Positions 1 to 12,469 of a DNA stretch of 64,000 nucleotides are shown here, one piece after another. The notes under the pieces were generated by a model. It did no database searches and was not told the origin of the DNA. It was given only the letters and a program-made list of their open reading frames with translations. Within the stretch, counting starts at the first letter, position 1, and each line of letters begins with the position of its first letter. Source of the DNA: Hippopus hippopus (taxonomy: Eukaryota; Mollusca; Bivalvia; Cardiida; Cardiidae); assembly GCA_946811185.2 (NCBI GenBank), contig OX328109.1, positions 36,750,129-36,814,128 on the forward strand. The letters are read 5' to 3'. Position numbers and translations under genes: made by a program.

Positions 1-1176
1 GCCAGTCACATCAACTACCATCTCATACGTGCCAGTTACGCACCGGCAAAAACATGAAAAATCAATTTATGGCACATTCCATAGCAGACGACACCTGTCG
101 CTTAAGTCAATATAGGGAACAATTTTTTTTCTCAATTTCTCTTACTAGGGCCATTGAATTGGTATTGATACTTTAAATATGCTAAGATGATAAATGTACA
201 GTGTAGAAACCCCAGAAAATAGTGTCACAAGTGGCTAAAAAAGACTGAAAAATCTTTCAGTAGCAACTGCTTCCTATTGCATAAATCAAACAAAGGGAAC
301 TAAATTTTAATTTTTTTTTAATCTCTTTATACCGTGACAAGAAATCCAGTTGCGTTGACTACCGTCTCATATGTGCCAGTTACGCGCCCGCGAAAACATG
401 AAAAATTGACTTACGGCACATTCCATAGCAGACGACACCTGTTGCTTAAGTCAAATATTGGGATTTTTTTTTTTCTTTTTCTCTTACTAGGGCCATTGAA
501 TTGCCATTGATACTCTGAATGTGCTAAGATGATCAATGTACAGTGTAGAAATCCCAGAAAATAATGTCACAAGTTGCTAAAAAAGACTGAAAACTCTTTC
601 AGTAACAACTGATTTCTATTCCATAAATCAAACAAAGGGAACTAAATTTTTAATTTTTTGTAATCTCTTTAGACCGTGACAAGAAATCCAGTTGTGTTGA
701 CTACCGTCTCATATGTGCCAGTTACGCGCCCGCGAAAACATTAAAAATCGACTTACGGCACATTCCGTAGCAGACGACACCTGTTGCTTAAGTCAAATAT
801 AGGGATTTTTTTTTTCCAGTTCTCTTACTAGGGCCATTGAATTGGCATTGATACTTTGAATATGCTAAGATGATCAATGTACAGTGTAGAAATCCCAGAA
901 AATAATGTCACAAGTTGCTAAAAAAGACTGAAAACTCTTTCGGTAACAACTGATTTCTATTGCATAAATCAAACAAAGGGAACTAAATTTTTAATTTTTT
1001 GTAATCTCTTTACACCGTGACAAGAAATCCAGTTGCGTTGACTACTGTCTCATACGTGCCAGTTACGCGCCCCGCGAAAACATGAAAAATCGACTTACGG
1101 CACATTCCATAGCAGACGACACCTGTTGCTTAAGTCATATATAGGGATTTTTGTTTTTCATTTTCTCTTACTAGGG
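1..1176. repeat. 342-bp tandem satellite, about 3.4 units
   Basis: The block starting with GCCAGTTACGC recurs at about 31, 375, 717 and 1058, giving a period of 341-344 bp. Units share CATTCCATAGCAGACGACAC, TCTTACTAGGGCCATTGAATT-like and AATGTCACAAG-like segments and differ mainly in T-run length and point changes. The array enters from the left edge and stops abruptly at about 1176, in the middle of a unit just after CTTACTAGGGCC. No coding potential was seen. It is probably a dispersed satellite or the internal repeat of a larger element. Confidence 0.93.
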
Positions 1177-1900
1177 CCCGGCCCCCGCCACTCGGGGCCT
1201 TAGAAATTGGTGGCTGCCTTCGCCTCTGTGGCATATGGGTGGTAAAAGTCCCCAGAAACAGAGGAGACCGATAATAATACAACTAAAATTAATAAAACAG
1301 GTCCAAAATAATTCAATTCAAAGTAAATACTAGAAAAAATATGACAATAATAAAATCAACCTAAATATGAAAATAAAAATACTAAAGTCAATATGATTAA
1401 ATATTTCCAGAAAAAATTAACAAACCCAAAATTAAAACATAAAAGTGGCTGAAGAACAATACAAATTAAGATCAAATGATTTCCAAAACAAATTTTTCAT
1501 TCCAAAAGTGATTTTTTATTCTTTTATTTTTTTGAAAACATATCTTTCCTATACACTTTCCTGTCTCATATACTAACATGCTCATTTGTGTGTGTGTCAT
1601 CTGTGCCAGTGGGTAGCACACTGGACGAAGAGTATAACGACATCTGTGTATAACATCTATGTTTTGTTCTTGTATTCGTCAACACCTTTTCCAATCTCTA
1701 GCACTATATGTTTGAAGAATTTGAAACATTTGGCATACTTGTATTTAGAACCTTACCTACAAGTAGAGATCTACAATGGGAACTCTAGTAAGCTCTAAGT
1801 TATCAGCTCTAATCATTAAAGTTATCATGCTAACACTCTATATCTAAACCTTTCTTGATTGAAAATATTTCATTGAGCAAACTTCCTTCTGATAAAAGAT
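1177..1900. other. unassigned stretch between satellite and retrotransposon
   Basis: The first 100 bases are GC-rich (CCCGGCCCCCGCCACTCGGG and onward) and break the satellite unit. The rest is AT-rich with no convincing open frame. The GC-rich part could be the true 5' end of the retrotransposon that follows, but no target-site duplication was found to settle this. Confidence 0.4.
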
Positions 1901-2367
1901 TTCTGTCTTTGATTCAGAAGCCACTTGTTTGCCGTGGGTGGCATCTCGTATGCCGGAAAAGGGGATCCTGGTAGTTGAGAGTGCCCAGGGATCTCCAGCA
2001 CTCAACACACTGCTTTGGCCCTGGCCTCGGATAGACGGGAGGGATGGGTTAGGCCCGACCCGTCTCAATCGGCTCGGTCGCGTCTAGCTTTTAGGATTAC
2101 ATACTTTTATCTATATTTCTTTCTTTGTATCTTATGATACCAACCGGGTTAGATTTTTTTCTTATCTTTTACATTGTTTTCCTTTATAAAGCGGCGGCTG
2201 ATGGGCTAATTAATAGACCTATAGTTTCTCTTCGCTTAAGGTTTGTTAAGTATAATAGCTATGTAGCTCTGGCGTCGGAAATAGGAAACCCATTTCCATT
2301 AGACGTCCCCTTGTAGGGCTCCGAGGAGGGTGGAGCGCATAGCTATTGAAATTACACTATCAAAATC

Positions 2368-3542
2368 ATGGCTTCCGAAAACAAAAGACCCCGACCGAAT
2401 AACGAAAACGAAACGTCTTACTTAAACAATACAAAGTTCTTGGTTATTAGAAGTGAGGAGGCAAAGCCCATCACATCTCTGTCTCCCTTCATAATAGAAA
2501 AACAGATAGAAAGTTTGATAGGCACTCCAAAATCAGTTAAAAAATTAAAAAACGAACTACTACTCGTTGAAACATCAAGAGCAAGTCAGGCTGAATCTCT
2601 ATTAAAAGTTAAAAAGTTTTACAACTTGAAAGTCTCAGTCTCAGAACACAACTCGCTTAACAAATCCAGAGGAATTGTGAAAGACAGGGTACTGAAAGGA
2701 GAAACAGAGGAAAAAATTGTTGAATATCTTGCACCGCAAGGAGTTGTTGCGTGCAAGAGATTCAAAATAAAAAAAGATAATGTTCAACTTGAAACCAATA
2801 CACTACTCCTCACTTTTAACACCACCACTTTGCCTCAGAGTATTAGAATCTTTTATCGTACAGTACCAGTGGAACAGTTCATCCCAAATCCTTTGCGCTG
2901 TTTTAATTGTCAAAAATTTGGACACCACGAAGACAACTGCAAGCTCACAGATGCAGTAATCTGTGATAGATGTGGTGAATCCAAAACACATCTAGCATCT
3001 GCCAAAGACCTTTCAAATGTGTAAATTGTGGTAAAGATCACAGTGCAAGATCAACCAACTGTGAAGTCTGGAAAAGAGAAAAAGAAATTATGAGAATTAA
3101 AACAATAAGAAAGATTTCGTACTCTGAGGCAAAAAAACAATATGAGACAGCTTTTGAACCTAGGTATTCTAAGATAGTTCAATCAGCAACAGCAAAACCT
3201 CAGACGAGAACTTGTGGAACACAGTATGATCCCGTGGATTTTGAGCAAGGCGCTAAACCTTCCTCGAAATCTACGTCTCCATCTGTCCAACCACCTCGAA
3301 CATCTGAAACAGGTTCAAAATCTAACCAAACAAAAGACTCTAGTAGATCAAGATCAGCTTCTAGAGCTAATTCATGCCCTACATCACCAAATAAAAGCCA
3401 GAAAAATAAACCAGATAAAAAAGAAAAAGATAAACAACAATCAAATAGACAGAAGAAAGGGTCACAGGATCCTATTAAGCTGGCAAATAAATTTGAAAGT
3501 TTAGAAGATATGGAATTGGAAATTGACTCCTCAGTCAAATAA
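2368..3542 (+). pseudogene. retrotransposon ORF1 (gag-like, CCHC zinc knuckles), frameshifted
   Basis: ORF1 would encode the RNA-binding nucleoprotein of the element. The frame opens at 2368 (MASENKRPR) and runs about 218 codons. The second part is open in another frame from about 3000 to 3542 and ends in a basic, Ser/Lys-rich tail. A zinc knuckle CFNCQKFGHHEDNC sits at the end of the first part, a second cysteine cluster CDRCGES follows, and a third, CVNCGKDHSARSTNC, is read only in the shifted frame. The break lies between about 2985 and 3005, inside the zinc-knuckle region. This copy would therefore make a truncated nucleoprotein. The 37-bp spacing to ORF2 is typical of a bicistronic non-LTR element. 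Confidence 0.88.
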
Positions 3543-3579
3543 CTTTTAAGTAAATTCAGACTCCCAATATACAAGTATA

Positions 3580-6500
3580 ATGGGTCAAAACTCAATTTTA
3601 CAATGGAATTGTAGAGGTCTAAAAGCCAACTTTAATGAACTACTAATTCTTTTATCTTTATTAAATCCACAAATTTGTTGTCTTCAAGAAACTTTTATAA
3701 CCCCCAATGATAACTGCAATTATTCTTCCTATCACTACATACATAATGATTGCCAAAGAGCATCTGGTGGTTCTTCTATCATAATACATTCTACGGTACC
3801 TCATCGTAAGATAGACTTAAACACAAATCTACAAGCAATAGCAATAAAAGCATCTTTAAATAAAACTATAACAATATGCTCTATCTATATCCTACCAAAT
3901 AAAAGAATAGATCAAAATGATTTAGAAAATCTTTTACTACAACTACCTCAACCTTACATCATATGTGGTGATTTTAATGGACATAGCGAATTATGGGATT
4001 GTTCAGATACCAATGATAGAGGTAAAATAATTGAAGATTTCTTTGCAGAGAATAATTTATGTTTATTTAATTCCAATCAACATACATACCTGCATCCTGG
4101 ATCAGGTTCTTTCACAGCAATAGATCTTTCACTCTGCCATTCTTCCTTGTACCTTGATTATGAATGGAAAGTATGTGAAGATTCCCATGGAAGTGATCAT
4201 TTTCTTATCATTATACAAGAAACTGAGAAAACAGAAGATGAGAAAATTCCAAAATGGAATTTTAAAAAAGCTAACTGGGAAAAATTCAATATTCTTTGCC
4301 ATGAAAAATTACTGATTGACAATTTTGAAAATTCAGAAGATCCAATGCTTTCTTTTACTGAAACTTTAATTGACATATCAAATCAGTGCATCCCGAAGAT
4401 TTCAACAAATACTTTTAAGAAGAAAAAACCATGGTTTAATGATGATTGTAAAGAAGCTATTAAAAAACGTAAAGACAGTTTAAAACGTTTCAAACAATAT
4501 CCAACAAAAACAAACTTGAATGTTTGTAAAATTATGAGAGCTAAGGCTCGACGTACTATTAAACAAGCAAAACGATCATCTTGGAAAGATTTCATTTCTA
4601 AACTTACTGCTAGAACTCCCATGACAACCATTTGGAATATGTTAAGGAAAATAAATGGAAAGAATCAAACCATGAAACACTCGCATGTCAAGGTAGATGA
4701 CAAAATCTACGAAAGTAAAGAAGAAATCGCTAATATCCTGGGTAAAACTTTCAAAACAAACTCTTCTTCTGCAAATTATCAACCACAATTTAAAAAACAT
4801 AAGCAAGAAGCAGAAATGGAAGAACTTAATTTTGAAACGGATACAAATGAAAACTACAACTTACCTTTCACACTATCGGAACTTGAAGATTCTCTAAAAA
4901 ATGCTCACGATTCTGCTGCAGGTGCAGACGAAGTAAAACATTTACCTCGTATTTCATTACAAACTCTGTTAAACATTTTTAACATTATATGGGAACAAGG
5001 TATCTTCCCGAAAAGTTGGTCCAAAGCTACAATCATTCCAATTCCTAAGCCAAATAAAGATCATACAAATCCAACAAATTATAGACCCATAGCTTTAACT
5101 AGTTGTATATGTAAGACCATGGAGAGAATGATAAACAATAGACTTAATTTTTACCTCGAATCCAATAATATTATATCGGAACATCAATCAGGGTTCCGAA
5201 AAAACAGAAGCACGACAGATCAATTAGTACGATTAGAATCTTTTATCAGAAATGCTTTTGTAAAGAAACAACATGTAGTTGCCATATTTTTTGATCTAGA
5301 AAAAGCTTATGACACCACGTGGAAACATGGCATTTTAAAAGACATTCATAAAATTGGATTAAGGGGAAATCTACCCAAGTTTATTTCAAACTTTTTATCA
5401 AATAGATCTTTCAAAGTTAAAGTAGGCACATCTTTTTCTGATGACTATGAACAAGAACAGGGAGTTCCTCAAGGAAGTATCTTCTCACCTACTCTGTTCA
5501 ATATCAAGATTAACAATATTGTAAAATGTTTAGATGACGATGTGAACTGTTCCTTATATGTGGATGATTTTTTAATATGTTACAGGTCCAAAGATATGAA
5601 AACAATTGAAACTAAGCTTCAAAATAATTTAGACAAAATTGAGAAATGGACTATAGAAAATGGTTTTAAATTTTCCAAGACAAAGACAAACTGTGTACAC
5701 TTCTGCCAAGAGCACAGGTTGTACTTGGATCCATCGCTGAAAATATATAATAGTCCAATTCCAATAATAGATCAAGCAAAATTTTTAGGAGTTATCTTTG
5801 ACAAAAAAACTTTCTTTCATACCACATATTAATGCTTTGAAACTGAAATGTCAAAAAGTTTTAAATGTTTTAAAAATACTTTCCCACTCTGACTGGGGAG
5901 GATATAAGAAAACTCTTTTAAATCTATACAGATCTTTAATACGCTCAAAACTGGATTATGGATGTATTCTATATAGCTCTGCACGAAAAAGCTACCTAAA
6001 AAGGTTGGACACTATTCATCATCAGGGTCTTCGGTTAGCTTTGGGAGCTTTCCGTACGTCACCTGTTCAAAGTTTGTATTCAGAGGCCCAGGAGCCATCC
6101 TTATATGATAGAAGGAAAAAACTGTCCTTACAATACGTAACTAAACTGGCTTCAAATACAAAAAATCCGGTTTACAATGACATTTTTAATCCACCCAACA
6201 AAATACTCTTTCAAAAAAAACCTAATTTTATCAAACCACTTGGTCTACGAGTTGAACCTTTTCTTAATGAGTCAAACATAAATGTAAAGAATATTAAACC
6301 CTTTAAACTTCCTGTAAAAGAGCCGTGGACCATAGATCCACCAAATATTATTTTTTATCTCAACGTAAATAAGAAATCAGTTACAAATCCATTATTTTAT
6401 CAAAATGAATTTTTAGAAATCAAATCACAGTATAAAGATTACATTTCAATTTATACTGATGGTTCGAAACAAGACAATAAAGTTGGTTGCGCTTCAGTAC

Positions 6501-7237
6501 ACAAGCAAGAAACTGCCAAAATAAGACTACCAGATCATAGCTCTATTTTTTCAGCAGAAGCTGTAGCTTTAAACATTGCTCTCTGTTCAATACAAAACAA
6601 TAATAACAAGAAATTCATAGTTTTTTCTGATTCAATGTCAGTTTTACAATCTTTAAAACATCCTGATAATCCAAATCCACTGATTCAACAATTTTTCAGA
6701 AAAAATGTTTATTTATGTAGATCAATGACAATAATATTCTGCTGGATACCCAGCCACATTAATATAAAAGGTAATGAAATAGCAGATCAAGAAGCAACGG
6801 ATGCTGTAAATATGAACATAGCCAACATAAAAATTCCTTATACTGACAAAAAACAACAAATAAATGAATTTATCAAGTCTGAATGTCAAATTAAATGGCA
6901 ACAATGTTTTAACAACAAGCTTTTAGCAATCAAGCCAAATTTTGATGATAAATATGAATTTTATTGTAACCGAAAAAGTCAAGTAATTTTAACAAGATGT
7001 CGTGTTGGACACTCAAGGTTTTCACATGTGCATCTTTTAAATAATGAGAGAGCACCACAATGTATAAACTGTAATGAACCTTTAACTATAAAACATATTT
7101 TATTAAACTGTAAAAATTTCGACCGTATACGGTCAAAACATTTTAGTGTTGATAGCATACAAAATTTATTTTTACATGTACAACAGAATAACATTTTAGA
7201 ATACCTAAAAGAGATAGATTTTTATAATAAAATATAG
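3580..7237 (+). pseudogene. retrotransposon ORF2 polyprotein (endonuclease-RT-RNase H), frameshifted
   Basis: The first frame (3580-5832) starts MGQNSILQWNCRG and shows the exonuclease/endonuclease/phosphatase fold: an early N, QET near residue 37, GDFNGH and GSDHFL. Reverse transcriptase motifs follow: NYRPIALTS, SGFRKNRST, FFDLEKAYD, GVPQGSIFSP, the catalytic YVDD and FLGVIFD. The frame then shifts in a seven-A run at 5803-5809. The second frame (to 7237) carries the end of the RT, RNase H (YTDGSK, SAEAVAL, FSDSMS, SHINIKGNEIADQ) and a terminal C-C-H-C cluster ending in HILLNC. Together the frames cover about 1,220 codons, normal for this class. The extra A separates RT from RNase H, so the copy is probably not autonomous. 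Confidence 0.93.
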
Positions 7238-7339
7238 ACTGTAATATAGATTTTAAGTATCAAATTAACATTTTATTATTCCATTTCTAAATCTTACCTT
7301 CATGCGCGCTAAATGACCACAGCTGTCGATGCGCCTTAA

Positions 7340-7366
7340 AACACCAAATAATAATAATAATAACAA
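7340..7366 (+). repeat. (AAT)n tail of the retrotransposon
   Basis: Five AAT/ATA units directly follow the 3' UTR and precede unrelated sequence. Short-repeat tails of this kind mark the 3' end of I-type non-LTR elements. Confidence 0.75.
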
Positions 7367-8073
7367 CTGCCTTAGGCGTTAGGTTTTTGCAGTTTAAAAC
7401 AAAATGACCCACTTGCAGCAGTGGTTTTTCTTCATTTTCTTTTAACAGAGATAACTTGGTTTCTTTTACTTTCTTGTTATGTTCTGAATTGGATCTATGC
7501 CAAAATGATCATTCTTGTAAAATCTAAATCTGATAAAACTCTGTCAGAATTCACTTTGATTTTTTTGACAGTGTAGATCTAGATTTCACCTTGCATAGAA
7601 CAGATCTATGATTTTCTGTACAACCTGTTGTTGTACCCACACTCATAATATTCTCTATAATTACGTCTACAATGTGGGAACTCCTCTGATATTATTTCTA
7701 AGAGATTTTTACATTTAGGATAACTCTCTTTTCAACAGACCAAAACATATATTTTTTTAAATGTCTTCACACTGTAGCGGTTATAGATGTGTCAAACTAG
7801 ATTTTGAGCAAATATTCAAAGAAGTTTGATAATTTACATCAACTTGAAACAGCAGTGGCCTTGGTGAGAAAAAAGACACCACCAAGATTGTCAGCACCAG
7901 TGCTCAAACTAATTACCAATCAAATGAATGCCTCTAAAGAAGTCTGAAAGCCTTTATTGACTGAACCATTCCTAATCATCCAATTTATGGTATCTGTCGG
8001 GAATGTTGAAATGTACCAGTATTTAGAACTACCATGTTACACACTGAGTCAGAAGTTTAAACATTTAAATGAA
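7367..8073. other. intergenic, nothing recognised
   Basis: AT-rich sequence with no open frame of note and no repeat family matched elsewhere in the window. Confidence 0.5.
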
Positions 8074-9124
8074 ATCAAAGGACTGAAAGTCCTGAAAAGC
8101 GGATTTGTTGCACAGCTTTAAGCTATGATTTGGTGTAATGAAAATTATTATTATTATTTTTTTTAATCACATGTAATACATGTATAATATGTAAGTAATT
8201 CATAGCCAACTTTCGCGGACATGGGAAAATCGATATTGGCCAATCTTACCTGTATTTTTTTATATAGAATTATGAAGGGCCTTGGTAAATAAACGCTTAT
8301 AACTTCATCAATTTTCAGAATTGAAAATTATCTCAAGTGAGGTAAGAAAATTCAATTTATCCTCTTTCAAATGAACTTAAGTTTTAAAAATTTCGTAAAA
8401 GAAACTTTTGGTCCTTTTTTGAGTTAAAAATTGTAGGTATGGTTTATATAGAATAAAGAGGAAAAATACATTTTCCGAAGTCAAAAACTGAAATATTTGT
8501 TGAATTTTCTTTCTTTGTGTTGAAAAGTCAAAATTATCTCAAGTGGAGTCATTAAGCTTATTCATTTCTCTTTCAATTGGTATAAGTTTGGGTCATTTAA
8601 AAAAATAAACTTTTGGTCCTTTTTGCAGTTTTTTAATGCCACTATCCAATTTTTTTCTTTTTCCGTGAACGATCGGATTATGCCGGAATTAGCCGATGTT
8701 GGGCGAGTTTTACTGTTAGATATGCCGCCCGGGTATCTTTACTATGTTACGTAATGTTATATTGACAAATGGACCCCCTGCTATGTTTATGATATACATG
8801 TATCCACAAGATTATAAACTGGAATTTATACCCGGGTTGTTTCATCATGACAGTATCCTGAAGATCTTTTATTATGTATCTTATAAATCTAATAAAAGAC
8901 CAGAATTTGATACTTATGAGATTATTTCCTTTTACAATCATTAAGATTAAGATCTGAAATAAGAAAATGTATGTTTGCTATTTTTTTCCCACTCTTCAAC
9001 TTTTAGACAACGTAATAAATGCCGTATCAAGAGTGTTGTTTTTTTTTTTTCTGGCGACAGCTCACAAATTCATGTTTCCTTGCTATTTTCAAACCGGTTT
9101 TTGATCTGTCACACCATATAGAAA

Positions 9125-10260
9125 GCCTTTGAAAACATTGAAGAAAAAGGTTTAAACTCTGTTTACCAACATTTTCTCCTTTTCTTGCAATGTTTTTAAC
9201 TCTTTAAAACATAAATTCCATCGTTTCAGTCATGTTTTCTTTGTCTTAAGAAAATTACTTCAATTTAAACAAGTCTGAAATTTTGTCTTTTGGTAAAGAT
9301 TCAAATAAAAAACTTAACCTGTGACTGTATAAATACGGCATCTAACGACCCTGCTGTTGATTGTTTAGGATAAAATATGGAAACAGGCGCATTAACTTTT
9401 TACAAGTTATCTTCTACTTTTCAAACAATATTTTCTACATCACTCTATCAGTTTCTCCCGCAAAGAGTATTAACTGTAAAAAGAATGACAATACTAGATC
9501 TAATAGATTAAAATTGACACAGACTATGAATATAGCAGGGAAAAAGGGTAAAAAAAACGAATTCTTCTCTACCGGTGACTTAAAGATTTAGCTGCTGCAT
9601 AATTATCATTTACGGGTAAGTCCATGTATAGACTCATGAAAAATCCTGAAGAAATGGCATCGTTCTGAAATTGCTCTGTGGGGAAAGGTAATATTAAACC
9701 TTATACCGCAAAAGTCCCGAGATTTAACGATCCTGAGGTAGATTGCTTTGGAAAACATTGTGAGAAAACGTGAAAATGCTGGTAACCTGCATGTAATCCT
9801 TTTCTCGCAATGTTTTTGATTCTTTTAGAGACAAATTTCGTCGCTTTAGTCACCAAAATAATCTAAATTTGGACAAGTCTAAAATTTTGTCGTTTGGTAA
9901 AGGGTTAAGTAACAAATTTAACCTATTACTGTACAAATACGACTTCTGACAACCATGCAGCTGATCTCCAACTTTTCCAAACAACTCTCTTTTTTTTTTA
10001 CATCAATCAGTTTCTCCACTCTTTCAAATGTTTAACAACATTTTAACCGTTCATTGAAAAGAAGCCTAAACAGTAAGGGACTAATTGTTGATACTTCCAT
10101 ATTTATAACGACGCAACCTGCAAGAAGGATAACCGCCAAAAGAGTAAATAAAAGATAAAAATTGACACAGACTATGCATGTAGACGGAAAATGGAATAAT
10201 ACAAGCTACTTCTCGTTTACCAGTGACTTAAAAAGTTAGCTGTTGCATAATCATTATTTA
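9125..10260. repeat. internal tandem duplication in the 4.2-kb element
   Basis: Two direct copies (about 9125-9615 and 9725-10260) share TTGACACAGACTATG, a ...CGTTTACCAGTGACTTAAA-like stretch and TTAGCTGCTGCATAAT. Each copy contains a remnant of the TTAA MITE, so the MITE inserted before this segment duplicated. Confidence 0.7.
9694..9908 (-). repeat. TTAA MITE (family 1), reverse copy
   Basis: Flanked by TTAA on both sides and ending GTTTGGTAAAGGG. The hairpin core is degraded (AAAATGCTGGTAACCTGCAT). It lies inside the second half of the internal duplication. Confidence 0.75.
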
Positions 10261-11089
10261 TCAGTTTCAAGAGATTGTGTATAATCAACCTAGTATTACG
10301 AATGATCTATCTTGATTTGAAACCGGTTTTAATACAGCTTGCTGGTGAAATCTACAGATGATTAGTTGAAATGACACTGTCTGCGTCATACATTACTTTT
10401 TTGGAGTTTTTATCTTTATCATGCCTGTAGGCAGCGCTAGAGTGTTGCTTCGGATCAGTTCACAAGTGCTGATCTGAAGTGTTGCGTCTCGAGGACATTT
10501 TTTTTCCCCATTTCGGATGCAATGGAAGGAATATTAAGCATATATAATATATCGGCAGCGTTTTTAAACTTGGACCCAATTTTATGCATAAAGATATACA
10601 TGTAGTTTAGTGCATAGATAGACCTAAGTTGTTCCGAAAAACGAAGTATGCAGCTTTTAGACTCGCTAAAAATGGAAACAATTTAATAGAACTATTGATA
10701 GTAGTAGACATTGTTAGAAAAGGCAAAAGCGTTACCAAATAAAAATCGGCGCTACACAGTCCATGGAGTGTTCGATCAAAACCAACTTTAAATGGATACT
10801 TTTTCATATGCTGAATCTGTAACTTTTCGTGTGCATAAAACCATGTACATTTACTCTAATGGTTCTGAGCAGTAGTTGGAATTATTTTATGTGCTGTAAC
10901 TGAGTTTTATTTCCCGCCTTCCAAACTTTTTTTTTTTAATCGTAGGAAACCGAAATTATACAAATCAAAACCATCAAACCAAACACACAAAAGACAATTA
11001 CCCAATCAGGATATAACCATTAGCTATTTACTAAACGACAAAATATACTAGGGTTTTTTTTTGGTTTTTTTTTTTTTTTTTTGTTTTTT

Positions 11090-11305
11090 TGAGTTGAAAG
11101 CACTTGCAGGCGACAAATGCGGCACATAATGAAACTCGAGTTTGAAAGGGTAGAAAACATTGTGGGAAAACATCCATCGTATATAACATGTTATGTAGGA
11201 TCCCTGGGGAAAATGAGAAATTGCCCATCACAAGTATTTTCTCCTTTCCGTGTGTTTTCGAAAGCTTTCTTTCTCAGGGTCGTAAAACCATAGGATTGGT
11301 ATGTA
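11090..11305 (+). repeat. TTAA MITE (family 1), degraded
   Basis: Contains GGTAGAAAACATTGTGGGAA and TTTCTCAGGGTCGTAAAACC, the family's core and right flank, but the hairpin is broken by unrelated sequence and the left end merges with a long T run. Confidence 0.6.
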
Positions 11306-11338
11306 ACTGCCAAATAAAGCAAATTTTCTCGTCAATAG

Positions 11339-11545
11339 TTAAAACCGTTACCAAATGACGAAATTTTGGACACCACCAAATTAAAAACATTTGCAGACAA
11401 CAAGTTAAATGCAACTCAAATAATAAAGTCTGTCCTTGAAATGGTAGAAAACATTCTAGGGAACATGAGAAAATTTTCTCCCTTTCCAACAAAGTTTTCA
11501 AAAGCCTTTTCTTTCAGGTCCGTTAGACTCGGTAGTGTATGATAA
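11339..11545 (+). repeat. TTAA MITE (family 1), degraded
   Basis: Starts TTAAAACCGTTACCAAATGA and continues with the family's ACATTTGCAGACAACA and GGTAGAAAACATT segments. The hairpin is partial and the right TTAA is not clear. Confidence 0.6.
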
Positions 11546-12469
11546 CTTTAGTGTTAAACCTGTACTCTCAAAACGCCGAATTTTCTGCTGAATTCAGCAA
11601 TTGTTGATTTTGCTATATTAAGGGTTTTGGTTTTTTTTAACCAGAAGAATTTTCGACGTATAGAATCGATTAGGTCCAAGATCAGACAGCTTCTTTTGTG
11701 CAGCCTGTTATAAATCTACAATGTCAGCAAAAGGAGCATTAGGACGGATTAGATTTCAAGATCAGACAACCTTTTAGTGCAGTTTATTAAGTTCTGGTCT
11801 ACATTGTCAGCAAAAAAGTGCAATTAGTCGCACAGAGCAGCTTAAGGACCGAACAGCAGGGATCAGTTAATGTCTCAGAGAATCCAAACTTAACCCTAAA
11901 ACTGAGGATAAATGAACTACAAACCGTCAAATAAAGCTGATATATAACAATTTCAATGTTCTTTTTCTCAAGAATAATCTCGCTTTATCTGGCGGTGTAA
12001 ATCCAATATTCTGTCGAGTCTTATAAGGGCGCGCATTATGTGCAGTCTGATACTGATCTTCAAGAGCTAGACTGTGCTGTAGCAGACAAAGGGTTTAGGT
12101 GGAAATCCGAAAAAAATAAACGCCACGGTATATATGCAGTCTAGGCAAGGATTGTAAATTTAAAGCAGGCTACTGTTACGTAATGTTACGTTTCTCTTAT
12201 CTTTTATCGCTGCGGGCTATCGAATATCGATTACTCGTATACACGGTTTAAGTTCGCCAAACTCCGGAAACTCCCGAACCTTTACGTATGATATCGATTA
12301 TTTTCATCGATTTGTTGATATGCGAGACTGCTGATAAGGCATGTCCGTGAAAGTTGGCTATGTAGTAGAGTAAGCAAAGGCAATGGGAGTCGAAGTTGTT
12401 CTACCAAGTGTGCTGCGCAGCAACTGTTATTTTAATACTTATTAGAGTATTAATTTGATCCAACAATTT

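Larger units (their letters stand above)
1900..7366 (+). mobile_element. non-LTR retrotransposon, I/Jockey-type, nearly full length
   Basis: The order is a GC-rich 5' leader, a gag-like ORF1, a 37-bp gap, ORF2 (endonuclease, reverse transcriptase, RNase H), a short 3' UTR and an (AAT)n tail at about 7346-7366. ORF1 with three zinc knuckles, an APE-type endonuclease, RNase H and a short-repeat tail fit the I superfamily (I/Nimb-like); the exact clade needs a tree. Each ORF has a single frameshift and otherwise long open frames, so the copy is fairly young. The 5' boundary is uncertain and could be as early as 1177. No target-site duplication was identified. Confidence 0.85.
8201..12362. mobile_element. 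4.2-kb DNA transposon with 22-bp TIRs, no transposase seen
   Basis: The left end reads CATAGCCAACTTTCGCGGAC and the right end is its near-exact inverse (CATAGCCAACTTTCACGGAC on the - strand, ending at 12362), 21 of 22 matching. The same locus in the inverted right arm (about 38990-39000) lacks the whole segment, which proves it is a discrete insertion. The inside holds only short open frames, two roughly 600-bp direct repeats and remnants of the common TTAA MITE. It is a non-autonomous element; the superfamily is not clear because the target-site duplication could not be fixed. Confidence 0.82.

Noticed and set aside
5803..5809. Programmed frameshift in retrotransposon ORF2
   Set aside because: The A run lies between RT and RNase H, where this class is encoded in one frame; a simple one-base insertion explains it.
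8744..8944. Possible transposase fragment in the 4.2-kb element (66 codons)
   Set aside because: No DDE or other motif, and an antisense frame of equal length overlaps it.
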